A stretch of 61,398 bases of DNA from Lachnospiraceae bacterium (GTDB lineage: Bacteria; Bacillota; Clostridia; Lachnospirales; Lachnospiraceae). Position numbers and translations under genes: made by a program. The stretch lies in assembly GCA_021153185.1 (NCBI GenBank), contig JAGKTY010000026.1, positions 1 to 61,398 of the forward strand, given 5' to 3'. Positions 8,405-17,014 of this stretch are shown one piece after another. A model generated the notes under the pieces. The model ran no database searches. It worked only from the letters and a program-made list of their open reading frames with translations, and was not told the DNA's origin. Numbering within the stretch: the first letter of the stretch is position 1; the number at the start of each line of letters is the position of its first letter.

Positions 8405-9163
8405 TTTGGGAATGCTTCGCATATCGGCGGCAATATCCGTAAAGGAACTAAAGAAACTGCCGATGATTTTGCTTGTGGATGCGAGACAGTACAAATCGAC
8501 CATGGCATCTTTGATGCCGGATATGCTGTCGCGGGATAAATCCCTTCCCTCGTTTGAAATGATGCGGTCCGGGAACCGCTCTCGGAGTGCTTCCTCCTCG
8601 CGCATATCATCCGTTGCCAGATAGAACTGTGTATCCGGCACGCGCGAAAGCTCTGCCTCCATCGACCGGATAAACGCCTCGGATGAGCTTTTGGCCATGG
8701 CAGGAAGGTTGTCCGTACGTCTGATATGAACACCGACGCAGTGCGGACCCAAAAGCGCCTTCTTTGCATCAATCTTCGCCTGCACGTCGTCAGAAGGTAC
8801 AAATAAATCATATTCGTGGCACGGATAAAAATGCTCTTCTGTGGCAATATAAACCTTTGCGCGAAGCGATTTGCGGAATGCCTCATCTAATAGGCCGTCC
8901 CCTTTGTGCGCTTTGATTTCGTCATTGGGAATAAACTGAGCGGTGAGCTGATGGAACAATTTGCGCACATTCCATTTGGAGTGGATATTGATCACGCGCA
9001 GTGTGTCATTTGGCTGAAAAATTTCTTCAAACGGACACCCAAGTTCGTGATTGACATTCCAGATGACGGTCAGCTTATCGCCGCGCTCTTTTGCCAGCAT
9101 CCGGGCGGAGTTTATCGCGCGCATTCTATTGCACAATCCACCAATCGGTTGTATGATTAACAT
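8387..9163 (-). CDS. Fucosyltransferase-like glycosyltransferase
   Basis: 258 residues. The N-terminal PIGGLCNRMRAI and the central GVHIRRTDN are the nucleotide-binding signatures of the fucosyltransferase superfamily (GT11/NodZ/O-fucosyltransferase-type fold), which uses GDP-L-fucose. No membrane segment is seen, so it is cytosolic or membrane-peripheral. ATG at 9163 has GAAAGAAGG upstream. It is the leftmost gene of the polysaccharide locus and faces away from the neighbouring GT4. The GDP-fucose genes gmd and fcl lie 23 kb to the right. The precise donor and linkage are inference. Confidence 0.72.
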   Translation of the reverse strand: MLIIQPIGGLCNRMRAINSARMLAKERGDKLTVIWNVNHELGCPFEEIFQPNDTLRVINIHSKWNVRKLFHQLTAQFIPNDEIKAHKGDGLLDEAFRKSLRAKVYIATEEHFYPCHEYDLFVPSDDVQAKIDAKKALLGPHCVGVHIRRTDNLPAMAKSSSEAFIRSMEAELSRVPDTQFYLATDDMREEEALRERFPDRIISNEGRDLSRDSISGIKDAMVDLYCLASTSKIIGSFFSSFTDIAADMRSIPKIIAGE

Positions 9164-9195
9164 AAGTATAGCCTTCTTTCATGAGTGATATCATG

Positions 9196-9224
9196 ATTAT
9201 AACAGTTTGGCATAGGAGGGACAA
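9196..9224 (-). promoter_or_regulatory. Promoter of the fucosyltransferase-like gene
   Basis: On the reverse strand TTGTCC (9219-9224), a 17-base spacer and TATAAT (9196-9201). The -35 box overlaps the ribosome site of the divergent GT4 gene. A forward TATAAC at 9198-9203 overlaps the same -10, but its -35 is poor. Confidence 0.6.
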
Positions 9225-9226
9225 GG

Positions 9227-10432
9227 TTGGCACGCAAAATTGTTCAAATAAATACAGTGTGCGGCAGTGGAAGCACAGGACGGATCATGGCGGATTTGTA
9301 CGAAATGAGCGAGCAAAGGGGCTATGAGAATTACTGTATTTTCGGAAGGGGAAAGAAACCGGAACAGGTTGTTGGCATGTGCATCGGCAGTAAGCCGGAT
9401 TTTTATATGCATGTACTTCGTAATTTTTTCCGGGGAGAGAGTGGCTTTGGTTCCAAAACTGCGACAAAAGAACTTGTAAAATGGTTAAGAGAGCTAAAGC
9501 CGGATGTAATTCATCTGCACAACTTACATGGCTTTTATTTACAGGTGGAACTTTTGTTTGCCTATCTTAAGGAAGCGGATGTTAAGGTGATTTGGACGCT
9601 GCATGACTGCTGGCCGTTTACAGGGCACTGCGCTTTTTTTGATTATGCGGGCTGTCATAAGTGGAAAAAGGGCTGCAAATCGTGTGCGTACCATCGGAGT
9701 GCCTATCCGTATGCACTGTTTAAAGACAATGCGGCGAATGCCTATGTGCGCAAAGCGGAGGCTTTTTCGGGCGTGAAGCATATGACAATCGTCACGCCGA
9801 GTAAATGGCTCGGACAGCTTGTCAGACAGTCGTTTCTGAAGGAATATCCGGTAGTGGTCATTCCAAACGGCATTAATCTGGAGTGCTTTAGGCCGACGAA
9901 CAGGCCAATCAAAGGTGTCCTTCGAAGAAAAAAGATTGTGCTTGGCGTTGCCAATATATGGGAAAAACGAAAGGGTCTTATGTATTTTGAAAAATTGGCG
10001 CAGGATCTTCCGAACGCATATCAGGTCGTGGTAGTCGGAGTCAGCAAAAAACAGAAACGACAGCTGAAGCAAAAGTATAATCCGGCCAAATTGTTTGCAG
10101 TGACGAGAACGGAAAGTGTTGAGGAGCTTGCGGCGTTTTATACGGCGGCGGATGTGTTTGTCAATGCGACACTTGAGGACAATTATCCGACGACGAATAT
10201 GGAAGCGCAGGCATGTGGTACCCCGGTCATTACGTTTGATACGGGCGGAAGCAGTGAATCCGTTCCGACGGCTTGCGGAATGGTTGTGCCAAAAGGAGAT
10301 TATAGAGCTCTCTACAAAGCGGTCCTTCAAATGACAAAGGAAGGCAAACGAACCGATATGTGTCTTTTGATGAGAGACCGTTATGATCAGAAAAAATGCT
10401 TTGAAGCATATATGGAGCTTTATAAGGAGTAA
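9227..10432 (+). CDS. Glycosyltransferase family 4
   Basis: 401 residues, GT-B fold. The N-terminal domain contains the SGSTGRIM loop and HLHNLHGFYLQ followed by TLHDCWPFTGHC; the C-terminal nucleotide-sugar domain has EDNYPTTNMEAQACGTP, the acidic pair of GT4 enzymes. It transfers a hexose from a nucleotide sugar to a lipid-linked glycan at the inner face of the membrane. The start is TTG at 9227, chosen because AGGAGGG (9214-9220) is seven bases upstream and no ATG fits. It heads a run of forward genes; the following GT-C gene starts six bases after it. Confidence 0.88.
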   Translation: MARKIVQINTVCGSGSTGRIMADLYEMSEQRGYENYCIFGRGKKPEQVVGMCIGSKPDFYMHVLRNFFRGESGFGSKTATKELVKWLRELKPDVIHLHNLHGFYLQVELLFAYLKEADVKVIWTLHDCWPFTGHCAFFDYAGCHKWKKGCKSCAYHRSAYPYALFKDNAANAYVRKAEAFSGVKHMTIVTPSKWLGQLVRQSFLKEYPVVVIPNGINLECFRPTNRPIKGVLRRKKIVLGVANIWEKRKGLMYFEKLAQDLPNAYQVVVVGVSKKQKRQLKQKYNPAKLFAVTRTESVEELAAFYTAADVFVNATLEDNYPTTNMEAQACGTPVITFDTGGSSESVPTACGMVVPKGDYRALYKAVLQMTKEGKRTDMCLLMRDRYDQKKCFEAYMELYKE

Positions 10433-10438
10433 CAATAG

Positions 10439-12634
10439 ATGAAACAAATCAGAATGATAGTGCGTGCGTGTGTGCGCATGAGTCAGGTGCTGCTGCTTTT
10501 ATGCCTGATGGTGATTGCGTGGCAGGCGTCTGCAAGGTTGCCCGAGGCAGGGATGCTTCTTGAAGCTGCAGGCGGACTAAGAGCCAAGTGCTTGCTGTTT
10601 GGGGCGACAGCTTTTTTGGCATTGTTCTTTTTCCTGATATACCGCATGCTCGGATATTTGAGCAAAAGAGGACTTTTCGTTGTGCGGCTGGTGTGTGGAT
10701 GCATTTTGCTTGGCGGACAGCTGCTTTTTTTGTTATATTATCAAAGTTTATATATGTGGGACAGCGCGCTTGTTGTAGGCGGCGTTTCGACACTTATTGC
10801 AGACGGAGGGATTGCACCACAGGCGCTGTATTATTTTGGCCAGTATCCAAATCAGAATGCATTTGCAGTTGTGACAAAGCTTTTGTTAGCGATTGCGAAT
10901 TTGTTTGGAGGGACAGGCATGGCAAGGCTCCTTGTCTTAAATACATGCAATCTGCTTTGCATAGATTTGGCAATTGTCCTGACGATGAAGCTTGCAAAGG
11001 TTGTATTTGAGGAGCTTTCTGACAGAGCGTATACGATGCTTTTGGTTATCATCATCTGTCAGCCGTTCTTTTATATGGGCGTGTCTTACTATTATACGAT
11101 TACGCTCTCCATGCCGTTTTTTATGGGATTTTTGTATTTGGCATGCAAAGCAGTCAGACAAGAAAAAGAGACCGGTCCAAAATTAGGCGGACGGATGATT
11201 TGTGCGGTTTTGGCAGGTATTGTGCTCTCGGTCGGTACGCTCATCCGCGCAACCTGCCTTGTACCGGCTATTGCAGTATTCCTCTGTGTAGGGTTGAAGC
11301 TTTTGCGTTCGAGGGAGGTTGGCAAACAGATGGTTCTCCCAATCATAGTCTGTTTGCTTGCGGCGTTTGTCAGCTTTATGGTTGTCAAACCGTTTCTCAA
11401 TCGTCAAATCGGAATTGATACAAAAGACAGTGCGTTTCCGGCGACGCACTGGGTCATGATGAGTATGACGCCGCCGGGCTGTCACAATGCAGAAGATGAG
11501 GCTTACACGGCTTCTTTTGCATCGGCGCAGGAAAAGCGGGCGGCTGTGAGGGAGCGCATGGCGCAGAAAGCGCAGCAGCTTGGCGCCAAAGGATTTATGA
11601 ATCTCGCACTTCAAAAAATACGAAACACATGGTCAGATGGCACCAACAATTATGTGTTGTTTATGGAGAACTGTCTGCATATGGATGGAATGTATCCGTA
11701 TGTATTTGGACATCATAAGGATGTGGCGGTTTTGTATCATCAGGCGATGCTGCTGCTTACGATTTTGGGCAGCGCGCTATCAGTTATATGCAGTTTTACA
11801 AGACGAAGTGATATCGGAGCGATTTATTTGTTTCAGCTAACATTTCTCGGCGGTATTTTGTTTTATCTGTTATGGGAAACCGGGGCACAGTACAGTCTGC
11901 CGTTTTTGTTTTGTATGCTATTTTGTGGTCTTGACGGCTGGAACGGTCTTGCATCGGACGTTTTGCGAGGCAAAGAGAAACGATATGCACAAGGCGGATT
12001 TGTGATTGTCTGTGCGGCATTGCTCCTTGTGTCTACGGGCAGTTTGTTCTCACTGAAGGATGTGCTGACAAAGGAAGCGGCGACGTACAAATCTCCTGTT
12101 GTCAATCAGATTATTGCAAACGGTGAGCTTATGGGCGATGCACCTATCCGACAGACATTTGTCACAAATGATCCGTTTAACCAACTGATTTTTCAGTGGC
12201 GCAATACCGCAGGCGAAAACAGTCAGGCGGTCTACGATGTCTCTCTTTCTGACGAGGAAGGTACGATATTGATGTCGGGACAAATTGTGGCCGAAGGACA
12301 GCCGTATCAGGGCGCTTTTATCAAAGAGATGGATATGGTTACGCCAGACGGAGATACAAGCTATACACTTACGCTGCAAAAAACAGATGCATCAGCTGAT
12401 ACGATTTCGTTTGTCACATACACTTGCGGAACGTATGCGCCATACCCAAAGGGAACACTCACAAAAGGCAATCAGGTACAAAATGGTGCGCTCATGTTCC
12501 AGATAGCGCGAAATGAACAAAAACCATATGCAACGGCCCGTCAATATGTATTTTTCATGCTCGTGGCAGTGGGCATCTTCCTAATTTTAGAAATCTGTTG
12601 TATACTAGAGGTTAAAAGGAAAGAGAGAACATGA
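10439..12634 (+). CDS. Large GT-C type membrane protein with C-terminal extracytoplasmic domain
   Basis: 731 residues with about ten hydrophobic segments up to residue 535, then a soluble stretch (about 545-700) and one last membrane segment. A WDSALVVGG motif after the second or third helix resembles the acidic loop of GT-C transferases that use polyprenyl-phosphate sugars outside the membrane. The beta-rich soluble part may bind glycan. It follows the GT4 gene closely with an AAGGAG site inside that gene's end, and it overlaps the next GT2 by four bases, so it is translationally coupled. The donor and acceptor are unknown. Confidence 0.65.
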   Translation: MKQIRMIVRACVRMSQVLLLLCLMVIAWQASARLPEAGMLLEAAGGLRAKCLLFGATAFLALFFFLIYRMLGYLSKRGLFVVRLVCGCILLGGQLLFLLYYQSLYMWDSALVVGGVSTLIADGGIAPQALYYFGQYPNQNAFAVVTKLLLAIANLFGGTGMARLLVLNTCNLLCIDLAIVLTMKLAKVVFEELSDRAYTMLLVIIICQPFFYMGVSYYYTITLSMPFFMGFLYLACKAVRQEKETGPKLGGRMICAVLAGIVLSVGTLIRATCLVPAIAVFLCVGLKLLRSREVGKQMVLPIIVCLLAAFVSFMVVKPFLNRQIGIDTKDSAFPATHWVMMSMTPPGCHNAEDEAYTASFASAQEKRAAVRERMAQKAQQLGAKGFMNLALQKIRNTWSDGTNNYVLFMENCLHMDGMYPYVFGHHKDVAVLYHQAMLLLTILGSALSVICSFTRRSDIGAIYLFQLTFLGGILFYLLWETGAQYSLPFLFCMLFCGLDGWNGLASDVLRGKEKRYAQGGFVIVCAALLLVSTGSLFSLKDVLTKEAATYKSPVVNQIIANGELMGDAPIRQTFVTNDPFNQLIFQWRNTAGENSQAVYDVSLSDEEGTILMSGQIVAEGQPYQGAFIKEMDMVTPDGDTSYTLTLQKTDASADTISFVTYTCGTYAPYPKGTLTKGNQVQNGALMFQIARNEQKPYATARQYVFFMLVAVGIFLILEICCILEVKRKERT

Positions 12635-13386
12635 CACCAAAAGTATCAATCATCACAACGACATACAATGATGTTGCAAATTTTGAACGGATTCTGGCAT
12701 GCGTGAATGCGCAGGATTATCCCAATATTGAGCACATTATTGTCGATGGCGCATCGACCGACGGCACACTTGATGCAATCAGGAAAGCAGCCGGGGAGCG
12801 GGGAGAAAAGCTCCGCTATGTTTCAGAGCCTGATCACGGCATTTATGATGCCATCAATAAGGGTATCCGTATGGCAGGCGGTGACATCATCGGGATGTGC
12901 TTTGATGCGTATGCCAATCCGCATGTCATATCAGATATGGTCCGCGCGATGCAGGACGAGGGAACTGACGGTGTCCATGGAGATTTAAATTATGTAGATG
13001 GTGACCGTATCGTGCGCAAGTGGCGTATGGGACAAGGAAGCATCCGGACGGGATGGATGCCCGGACATCCGACGTTATATCTCAAAAAAGAGGTTTATGA
13101 GACATACGGTCTATACAAAGAAGATTACAAGATTGCTGCCGACTATGAGTTTATGATCCGCATCCTCAAAGACGGCAACGTGAAATTATCCTATATTCCA
13201 AAGGTGCTCATCAATATGTTCTATGGCGGGACAAGCACCGGTGGACTGAAAAATTATATTGATTCGTTTTTTGAGGGACTCAGAGCGCTTCGCGAAAATC
13301 ATGTGCGGTTTGCATTTTTGGTTGAGTGCCTTAGAATGGTCCGCGTGCTTATGCAGTTTATGGGGCACGAAAAAGGAGCTATATGA
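12631..13386 (+). CDS. Glycosyltransferase family 2 (WcaA-like)
   Basis: 251 residues, GT-A fold. It begins VSIITTTYND and has IVDGASTDGT, PDHGIYDAINKG and the later PTLYLKKEVY/AADYEFMIRI stretch typical of colanic-acid WcaA/WcaE-type enzymes. The place of the usual DxD-type motif reads CFDAYANP. It is a cytosolic, membrane-associated sugar transferase. Four-base overlaps with the genes before and after show tight coupling. The sugar is unknown. Confidence 0.87.
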   Translation: MTPKVSIITTTYNDVANFERILACVNAQDYPNIEHIIVDGASTDGTLDAIRKAAGERGEKLRYVSEPDHGIYDAINKGIRMAGGDIIGMCFDAYANPHVISDMVRAMQDEGTDGVHGDLNYVDGDRIVRKWRMGQGSIRTGWMPGHPTLYLKKEVYETYGLYKEDYKIAADYEFMIRILKDGNVKLSYIPKVLINMFYGGTSTGGLKNYIDSFFEGLRALRENHVRFAFLVECLRMVRVLMQFMGHEKGAI

Positions 13387-14069
13387 AAAGTTTAGTTATT
13401 ATTCCTGCTTACAATGAGGAAAAGAGCATAGAGAACACTGTGCGGGATATCATGCAGAATGCACCGGAGTTTGACTATGTGATCATCAATGACTGCTCGA
13501 AGGACAATACGCTTGCGGTCTGCAAGGAAAAAGGCCTGCACGTACTGAATCTTCCGGTCAATCTCGGAATTGGCGGTGCGGTGCAGACCGGTTACCGCTA
13601 TGCATTGCAAAACGGGTATGACTATGCCATTCAGTTTGATGGCGATGGGCAGCACGATGCCAAGTTTTTACACGAAATGCGTGATTACATGATTCAAAAT
13701 CATACGGATATGTTAATCGGCTCAAGGTACATTACGAAGGAGGGCTTTCAGTCCAGCAGCTTAAGACGATTTGGTATCCGCTATTTTTCTGTGCTTATTA
13801 AGCTTTTGACCGGGGCACGCATCACGGATCCGACCTCGGGCATGCGTATGGTAAACCGCGATATTATCAAGCTATACGCCAATGTATACCCAAAGGATTA
13901 TCCGGAACCGGAAAGCGTGGTTGCCATCTTAAGGATGGGCAAAAAAGTTGAGGAATATCCGGTCATTATGCGCGAGCGCACGGAGGGTGTAAGCTCTATT
14001 TCGCCGCTTAAGTCGATCTATTACATGGTGAAGGTGACCTTGGCGATTTTGGTGGAGCGCATCAGATAG
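13383..14069 (+). CDS. DPM1-like glycosyltransferase family 2
   Basis: 228 residues, of the dolichyl/undecaprenyl-phosphate mannose synthase type. Motifs are VIIPAYNEEKSIE, INDCSKDNT, NLGIGGAVQTGY and QFDGDGQHDA, where the DGDG acidic cluster binds metal and nucleotide sugar; DPTSGMRM follows near residue 155. It has no C-terminal membrane helices of its own, but the next gene encodes a DUF2304 membrane protein that commonly pairs with such enzymes. It probably makes a polyprenyl-phosphate sugar used by GT-C enzymes. Confidence 0.85.
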   Translation: MKSLVIIPAYNEEKSIENTVRDIMQNAPEFDYVIINDCSKDNTLAVCKEKGLHVLNLPVNLGIGGAVQTGYRYALQNGYDYAIQFDGDGQHDAKFLHEMRDYMIQNHTDMLIGSRYITKEGFQSSSLRRFGIRYFSVLIKLLTGARITDPTSGMRMVNRDIIKLYANVYPKDYPEPESVVAILRMGKKVEEYPVIMRERTEGVSSISPLKSIYYMVKVTLAILVERIR

Positions 14070-14105
14070 ACGCGCAATTCTAACAAACAATCGGAGGATG
14101 AAGAT

Positions 14106-14468
14106 ATGATGACTGCAAAAATTCAACTCATTATCGGTGCATGTCTGATCGTTGCACTGATTATGATTGTCAATATGATCAAACGCAGGAGCCTGGAGCT
14201 GAAATACGCGCTTTCCTGGTTAGTAGCAATCTTTTTTGTACTGGTTTTGGATTGTTTTCCGGTGCTCCTTGTCAAGATTTCGTCGCTGCTCGGTATCTGG
14301 GCCCCGGTCAATATGATTTTTTTCCTGGGCTTTTGTTTTTCGCTCATGATTATTTTTATTTTGACGGTGACACTTTCCCGTATGTCAGAGCGCGTGCGGA
14401 AGCTTTCGCAGGCAGTTGCGCTCAATGAAGAAAAGATTGATCAGCTCATGAAGGAGAAGGAAGCATGA
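14106..14468 (+). CDS. DUF2304 family membrane protein
   Basis: 120 residues with three hydrophobic segments (about 6-22, 35-55, 66-88) and a C-terminal charged coiled coil (about 90-118). The RRSLELKYALSWL loop is typical of DUF2304. These small proteins sit beside DPM1-like GT2 genes and may recruit them to the membrane or help flip the product; this role is inferred from context. GGAGGATG precedes ATG at 14106 (ATG at 14109 also possible). It overlaps the next gene by four bases. Confidence 0.78.
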   Translation: MMTAKIQLIIGACLIVALIMIVNMIKRRSLELKYALSWLVAIFFVLVLDCFPVLLVKISSLLGIWAPVNMIFFLGFCFSLMIIFILTVTLSRMSERVRKLSQAVALNEEKIDQLMKEKEA

Positions 14469-15505
14469 AATTTTTGATGATTGGTCTCGGCAGTATCGGA
14501 CAGAGACATCTAAGGAATATCAGGCGTGTATATGGGGATGATGCAGAGATTATCGCGTATCGTGTGCGTGGACTAAAGCGTACCTTTTCTGATACGATGC
14601 AAATCCGTGAGGGTGTGTCGTTAGAAGAGGAGTTTGGCATTACATCGTATGCGGATTTGGACGAGGCACTCTCTACAAAGCCGGATGTCGCGTTCATTGC
14701 CAATCCGACCAATATGCATATTCCATGTGCCATTAAGTGCGCGAGGGCAGGTTGCCATCTGTTTTTGGAAAAACCGATTTCCAATGATTTGACAGGCATC
14801 GAGGAACTAAGACAGATCGCAGATGAGAATCACGTTCAGATTTTTGTCGGCTATCAGAATCGTCTGCATCCGGGAATACAGGCGCTGAAGCAGACACTTG
14901 ACGCAGGAGAGCTTGGCGAAATTTTGTCTGTGCGCGTTGTGGTCGGAGAGCGGCTGACAACGATGCATACATATGAGGATTACAAAGAGACTTATATGGC
15001 AAGAAAAGATATGGGCGGCGGTGTTGTGACAAACCAGCTTGTGCATGAGCTTGATTACTTATACTATTTATTTGGTGCGCCGACAAGTGTATTTGCGCAG
15101 GGTGGCACATTGGGCAATCTTGGAATCGATGTGGAGGATATGTGCGATGCAATCCTGACGATTCCCGGGAAGGGGCGCGATATTGCGGTCAGCTGCCATG
15201 CGGATTTTTACCAGAGCCCGCCGGAGCGTGGCATCACGGTCATTGGAAGCAAAGGAAAAATGCAGGTCGATATCATCAAAAACAAGTCACTTAAGGCAAT
15301 TGGCGATGAAGTAACCGAAGTATTATATGACGATTTTCAGAGAAATGACATGTTCATTTGGGAATTACAGATGTTTATCGATGGCATCAACAATCATACA
15401 GAACCTGAAATTGGACTTAACGATGGCATTGTGAGCTTAAAGCTTGCGCTCGCAATCAAAGAGTCCATGGAAAAAGGAGGACAAAAACTTGCATTCGATA
15501 TTTGA
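14465..15505 (+). CDS. Gfo/Idh/MocA family oxidoreductase
   Basis: 346 residues. The N-terminal Rossmann fold has GLGSIGQRHLRN, and FLEKPIS near residue 100 carries the conserved EKP lysine; the C-terminal alpha/beta domain follows. Such enzymes oxidise or reduce sugar carbons with NAD(P) in the cytosol. Together with the following SDR it resembles the oxidoreductase pair often found in nonulosonate and flagellin-glycan clusters, and neuB lies 20 kb to the right. The substrate is unknown. A four-base overlap couples it to DUF2304. Confidence 0.85.
   Translation: MKFLMIGLGSIGQRHLRNIRRVYGDDAEIIAYRVRGLKRTFSDTMQIREGVSLEEEFGITSYADLDEALSTKPDVAFIANPTNMHIPCAIKCARAGCHLFLEKPISNDLTGIEELRQIADENHVQIFVGYQNRLHPGIQALKQTLDAGELGEILSVRVVVGERLTTMHTYEDYKETYMARKDMGGGVVTNQLVHELDYLYYLFGAPTSVFAQGGTLGNLGIDVEDMCDAILTIPGKGRDIAVSCHADFYQSPPERGITVIGSKGKMQVDIIKNKSLKAIGDEVTEVLYDDFQRNDMFIWELQMFIDGINNHTEPEIGLNDGIVSLKLALAIKESMEKGGQKLAFDI
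15474..15480 (+). promoter_or_regulatory. Ribosome site deciding a TTG start
   Basis: AAGGAGG ends eight bases before TTG at 15489. It is inside the end of the Gfo/Idh gene and fixes the start of the SDR gene, excluding the far-upstream in-frame ATG at 15444. Confidence 0.75.
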
Positions 15506-16325
15506 TCAGTTTATGATTACAGGTCAGGTCGTCATTATAACCGGCGGCGCAGGACTGATTGGAAGACGCCACATGGAGGCTGTGCTTGAGGGCGGCGGCA
15601 TTCCTGTCTTACTTGATATTTTTGAAGAGCCGCTCCAAAAAGCAAAAGAAGAATATATGGCGAAGTATCCTGATGCGGTCATTGAGACGTATGTTGCGGA
15701 TATCACAGCAGAGGAAAGTCTTTGCGAAATCAGGGATGCGCTGCTTGCCAAATACGGACATATTGACGGGCTGATTAATAATGCGGCCAACAACCCAAAG
15801 ATGGAGGGTGGTTCCAAAAATATGGGCGCCATCCAGTTCCACAATTTCCCACTCGATATCTGGCAGGAGGATTTGATGGTCGGACTGACCGGTTCATTCC
15901 TTTGTGCCAAGATATTTGGTACAGTCATGGAAAAACAGGGAAAGGGTGCGATTATCAATATTTCATCTGATTATGGTGTGATTTCACCAAACCAGTCGAT
16001 TTACAGAAAAGAAGGCATTCCGGAGGAAGAACAGATTATCAAGCCGGTTTCCTACTCGGTAGTCAAACACGGCCTGATGGGATTGACCAAATATCTTGCT
16101 ACATACTGGGGCAAGAAGGGCGTGCGTGTGAATACACTTTGTCCGGCCAGTCTTTTCAACGGACAGGATGAGGAATTTGTTAAACGCATCAGTGAGCTTA
16201 TCCCGATGGGCAGAATGTCACGCCCGGATGAATACCCGGCAACAGTACTGTACATGCTTTCCGATGCAAGCTCATATATGACCGGCGCAACGGTCATCCT
16301 AGACGGCGGAAGAACCATATGGTAA
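15489..16325 (+). CDS. SDR family oxidoreductase (PtmA-like)
   Basis: 278 residues from TTG at 15489. It has the cofactor motif TGGAGLIGRRH, INNAANNPK, the serine stretch INISSDYGV and catalytic YSVVK (about residue 193), ending VILDGGRTIW, a normal SDR C-terminus. The long insertion between the serine and tyrosine resembles PtmA-type enzymes of nonulosonate clusters; this assignment is from memory of the family. It overlaps the Gfo/Idh gene by 17 bases and is itself overlapped by the truncated rmlD by seven bases, which marks a likely deletion junction right after it. Confidence 0.8.
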   Translation: MHSIFDQFMITGQVVIITGGAGLIGRRHMEAVLEGGGIPVLLDIFEEPLQKAKEEYMAKYPDAVIETYVADITAEESLCEIRDALLAKYGHIDGLINNAANNPKMEGGSKNMGAIQFHNFPLDIWQEDLMVGLTGSFLCAKIFGTVMEKQGKGAIINISSDYGVISPNQSIYRKEGIPEEEQIIKPVSYSVVKHGLMGLTKYLATYWGKKGVRVNTLCPASLFNGQDEEFVKRISELIPMGRMSRPDEYPATVLYMLSDASSYMTGATVILDGGRTIW

Positions 16326-16996
16326 ATACGGCACATACCAATGTCGACAAATGTGAGACAGATGGCGATAACGCATACAAAATCAATGCCATTGGACCGA
16401 GAAACCTCAGTATTGCAGCCACAGAAACCGGTGCCAAGATAATCCATGTTTCAACAGATTATGTGTTTGAGGGCAATGGTACCAAACCATACACAGAGTT
16501 TGACGCAACCAACCCGGTTAGTATGTATGGACGTACAAAGTTAGCGGGTGAAAACTTTGTAAAAGAGTTCGCAAAGGATTATTTCATCATTCGTACAGCA
16601 TGGCTTTACGGAGACGGAAAGAATTTTGCAAAAACAATGCTTACACTTTCTGAAACACACGATACACTCCGCGTTGTCAATGATCAGATCGGTTCGCCGA
16701 CAAGCGCATCAGAGTTAGCAAAGGCTATCAAATTCCTGGAGCCGACAGAAAATTACGGACTGTTCCACGGTACATGCGAGGGCGTATGCAGCTGGGCAGA
16801 TTTTGCCGCAGAGGTACTCAGACTTGCCGGAAAAGACACGGTTGTTCAGGGTATTACAACAGAAGAATACAATTCTCCGACAAAGAGACCTGCGTATTCT
16901 GTGCTGGAAAACTATATGCTCAAATTGACAAGTGACTATATGTTTGCCGATTGGCATGATGCAATCAAGGAGTACATGGCAAACCTGCCAATGTAA
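16319..16996 (+). pseudogene. rmlD: dTDP-4-dehydrorhamnose reductase RmlD, N-terminally truncated
   Basis: 225 residues. From VNTAHTNVDKCE to the end it follows RmlD: STDYVFEGNG, catalytic YGRTK (YxxxK), RTAWLYG and NDQIGSPT are all present. About 60 residues that should form the GxxGxxG NAD(P)-binding start are missing, compared with the usual 280-300. The coding sequence begins within the last codons of the SDR gene and no upstream remnant is visible, so the 5' end was most likely deleted by recombination. Without the nucleotide-binding motif it is unlikely to work as a reductase. No convincing ribosome site precedes ATG at 16319. rmlA, rmlB and rmlC are not in the window. Confidence 0.8.
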
Positions 16997-17014
16997 TGTG
17001 GAAGGACTCTCGAT

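Noticed and set aside
9539..10447. 302-codon open frame on the reverse strand
   Set aside because: It lies wholly opposite a clear GT4 gene, has no ribosome site and its protein has no recognisable family features.
15444..15488. N-terminal extension of the SDR from ATG 15444
   Set aside because: It would add charged residues before the Rossmann fold and lacks a ribosome site; TTG 15489 has AAGGAGG.
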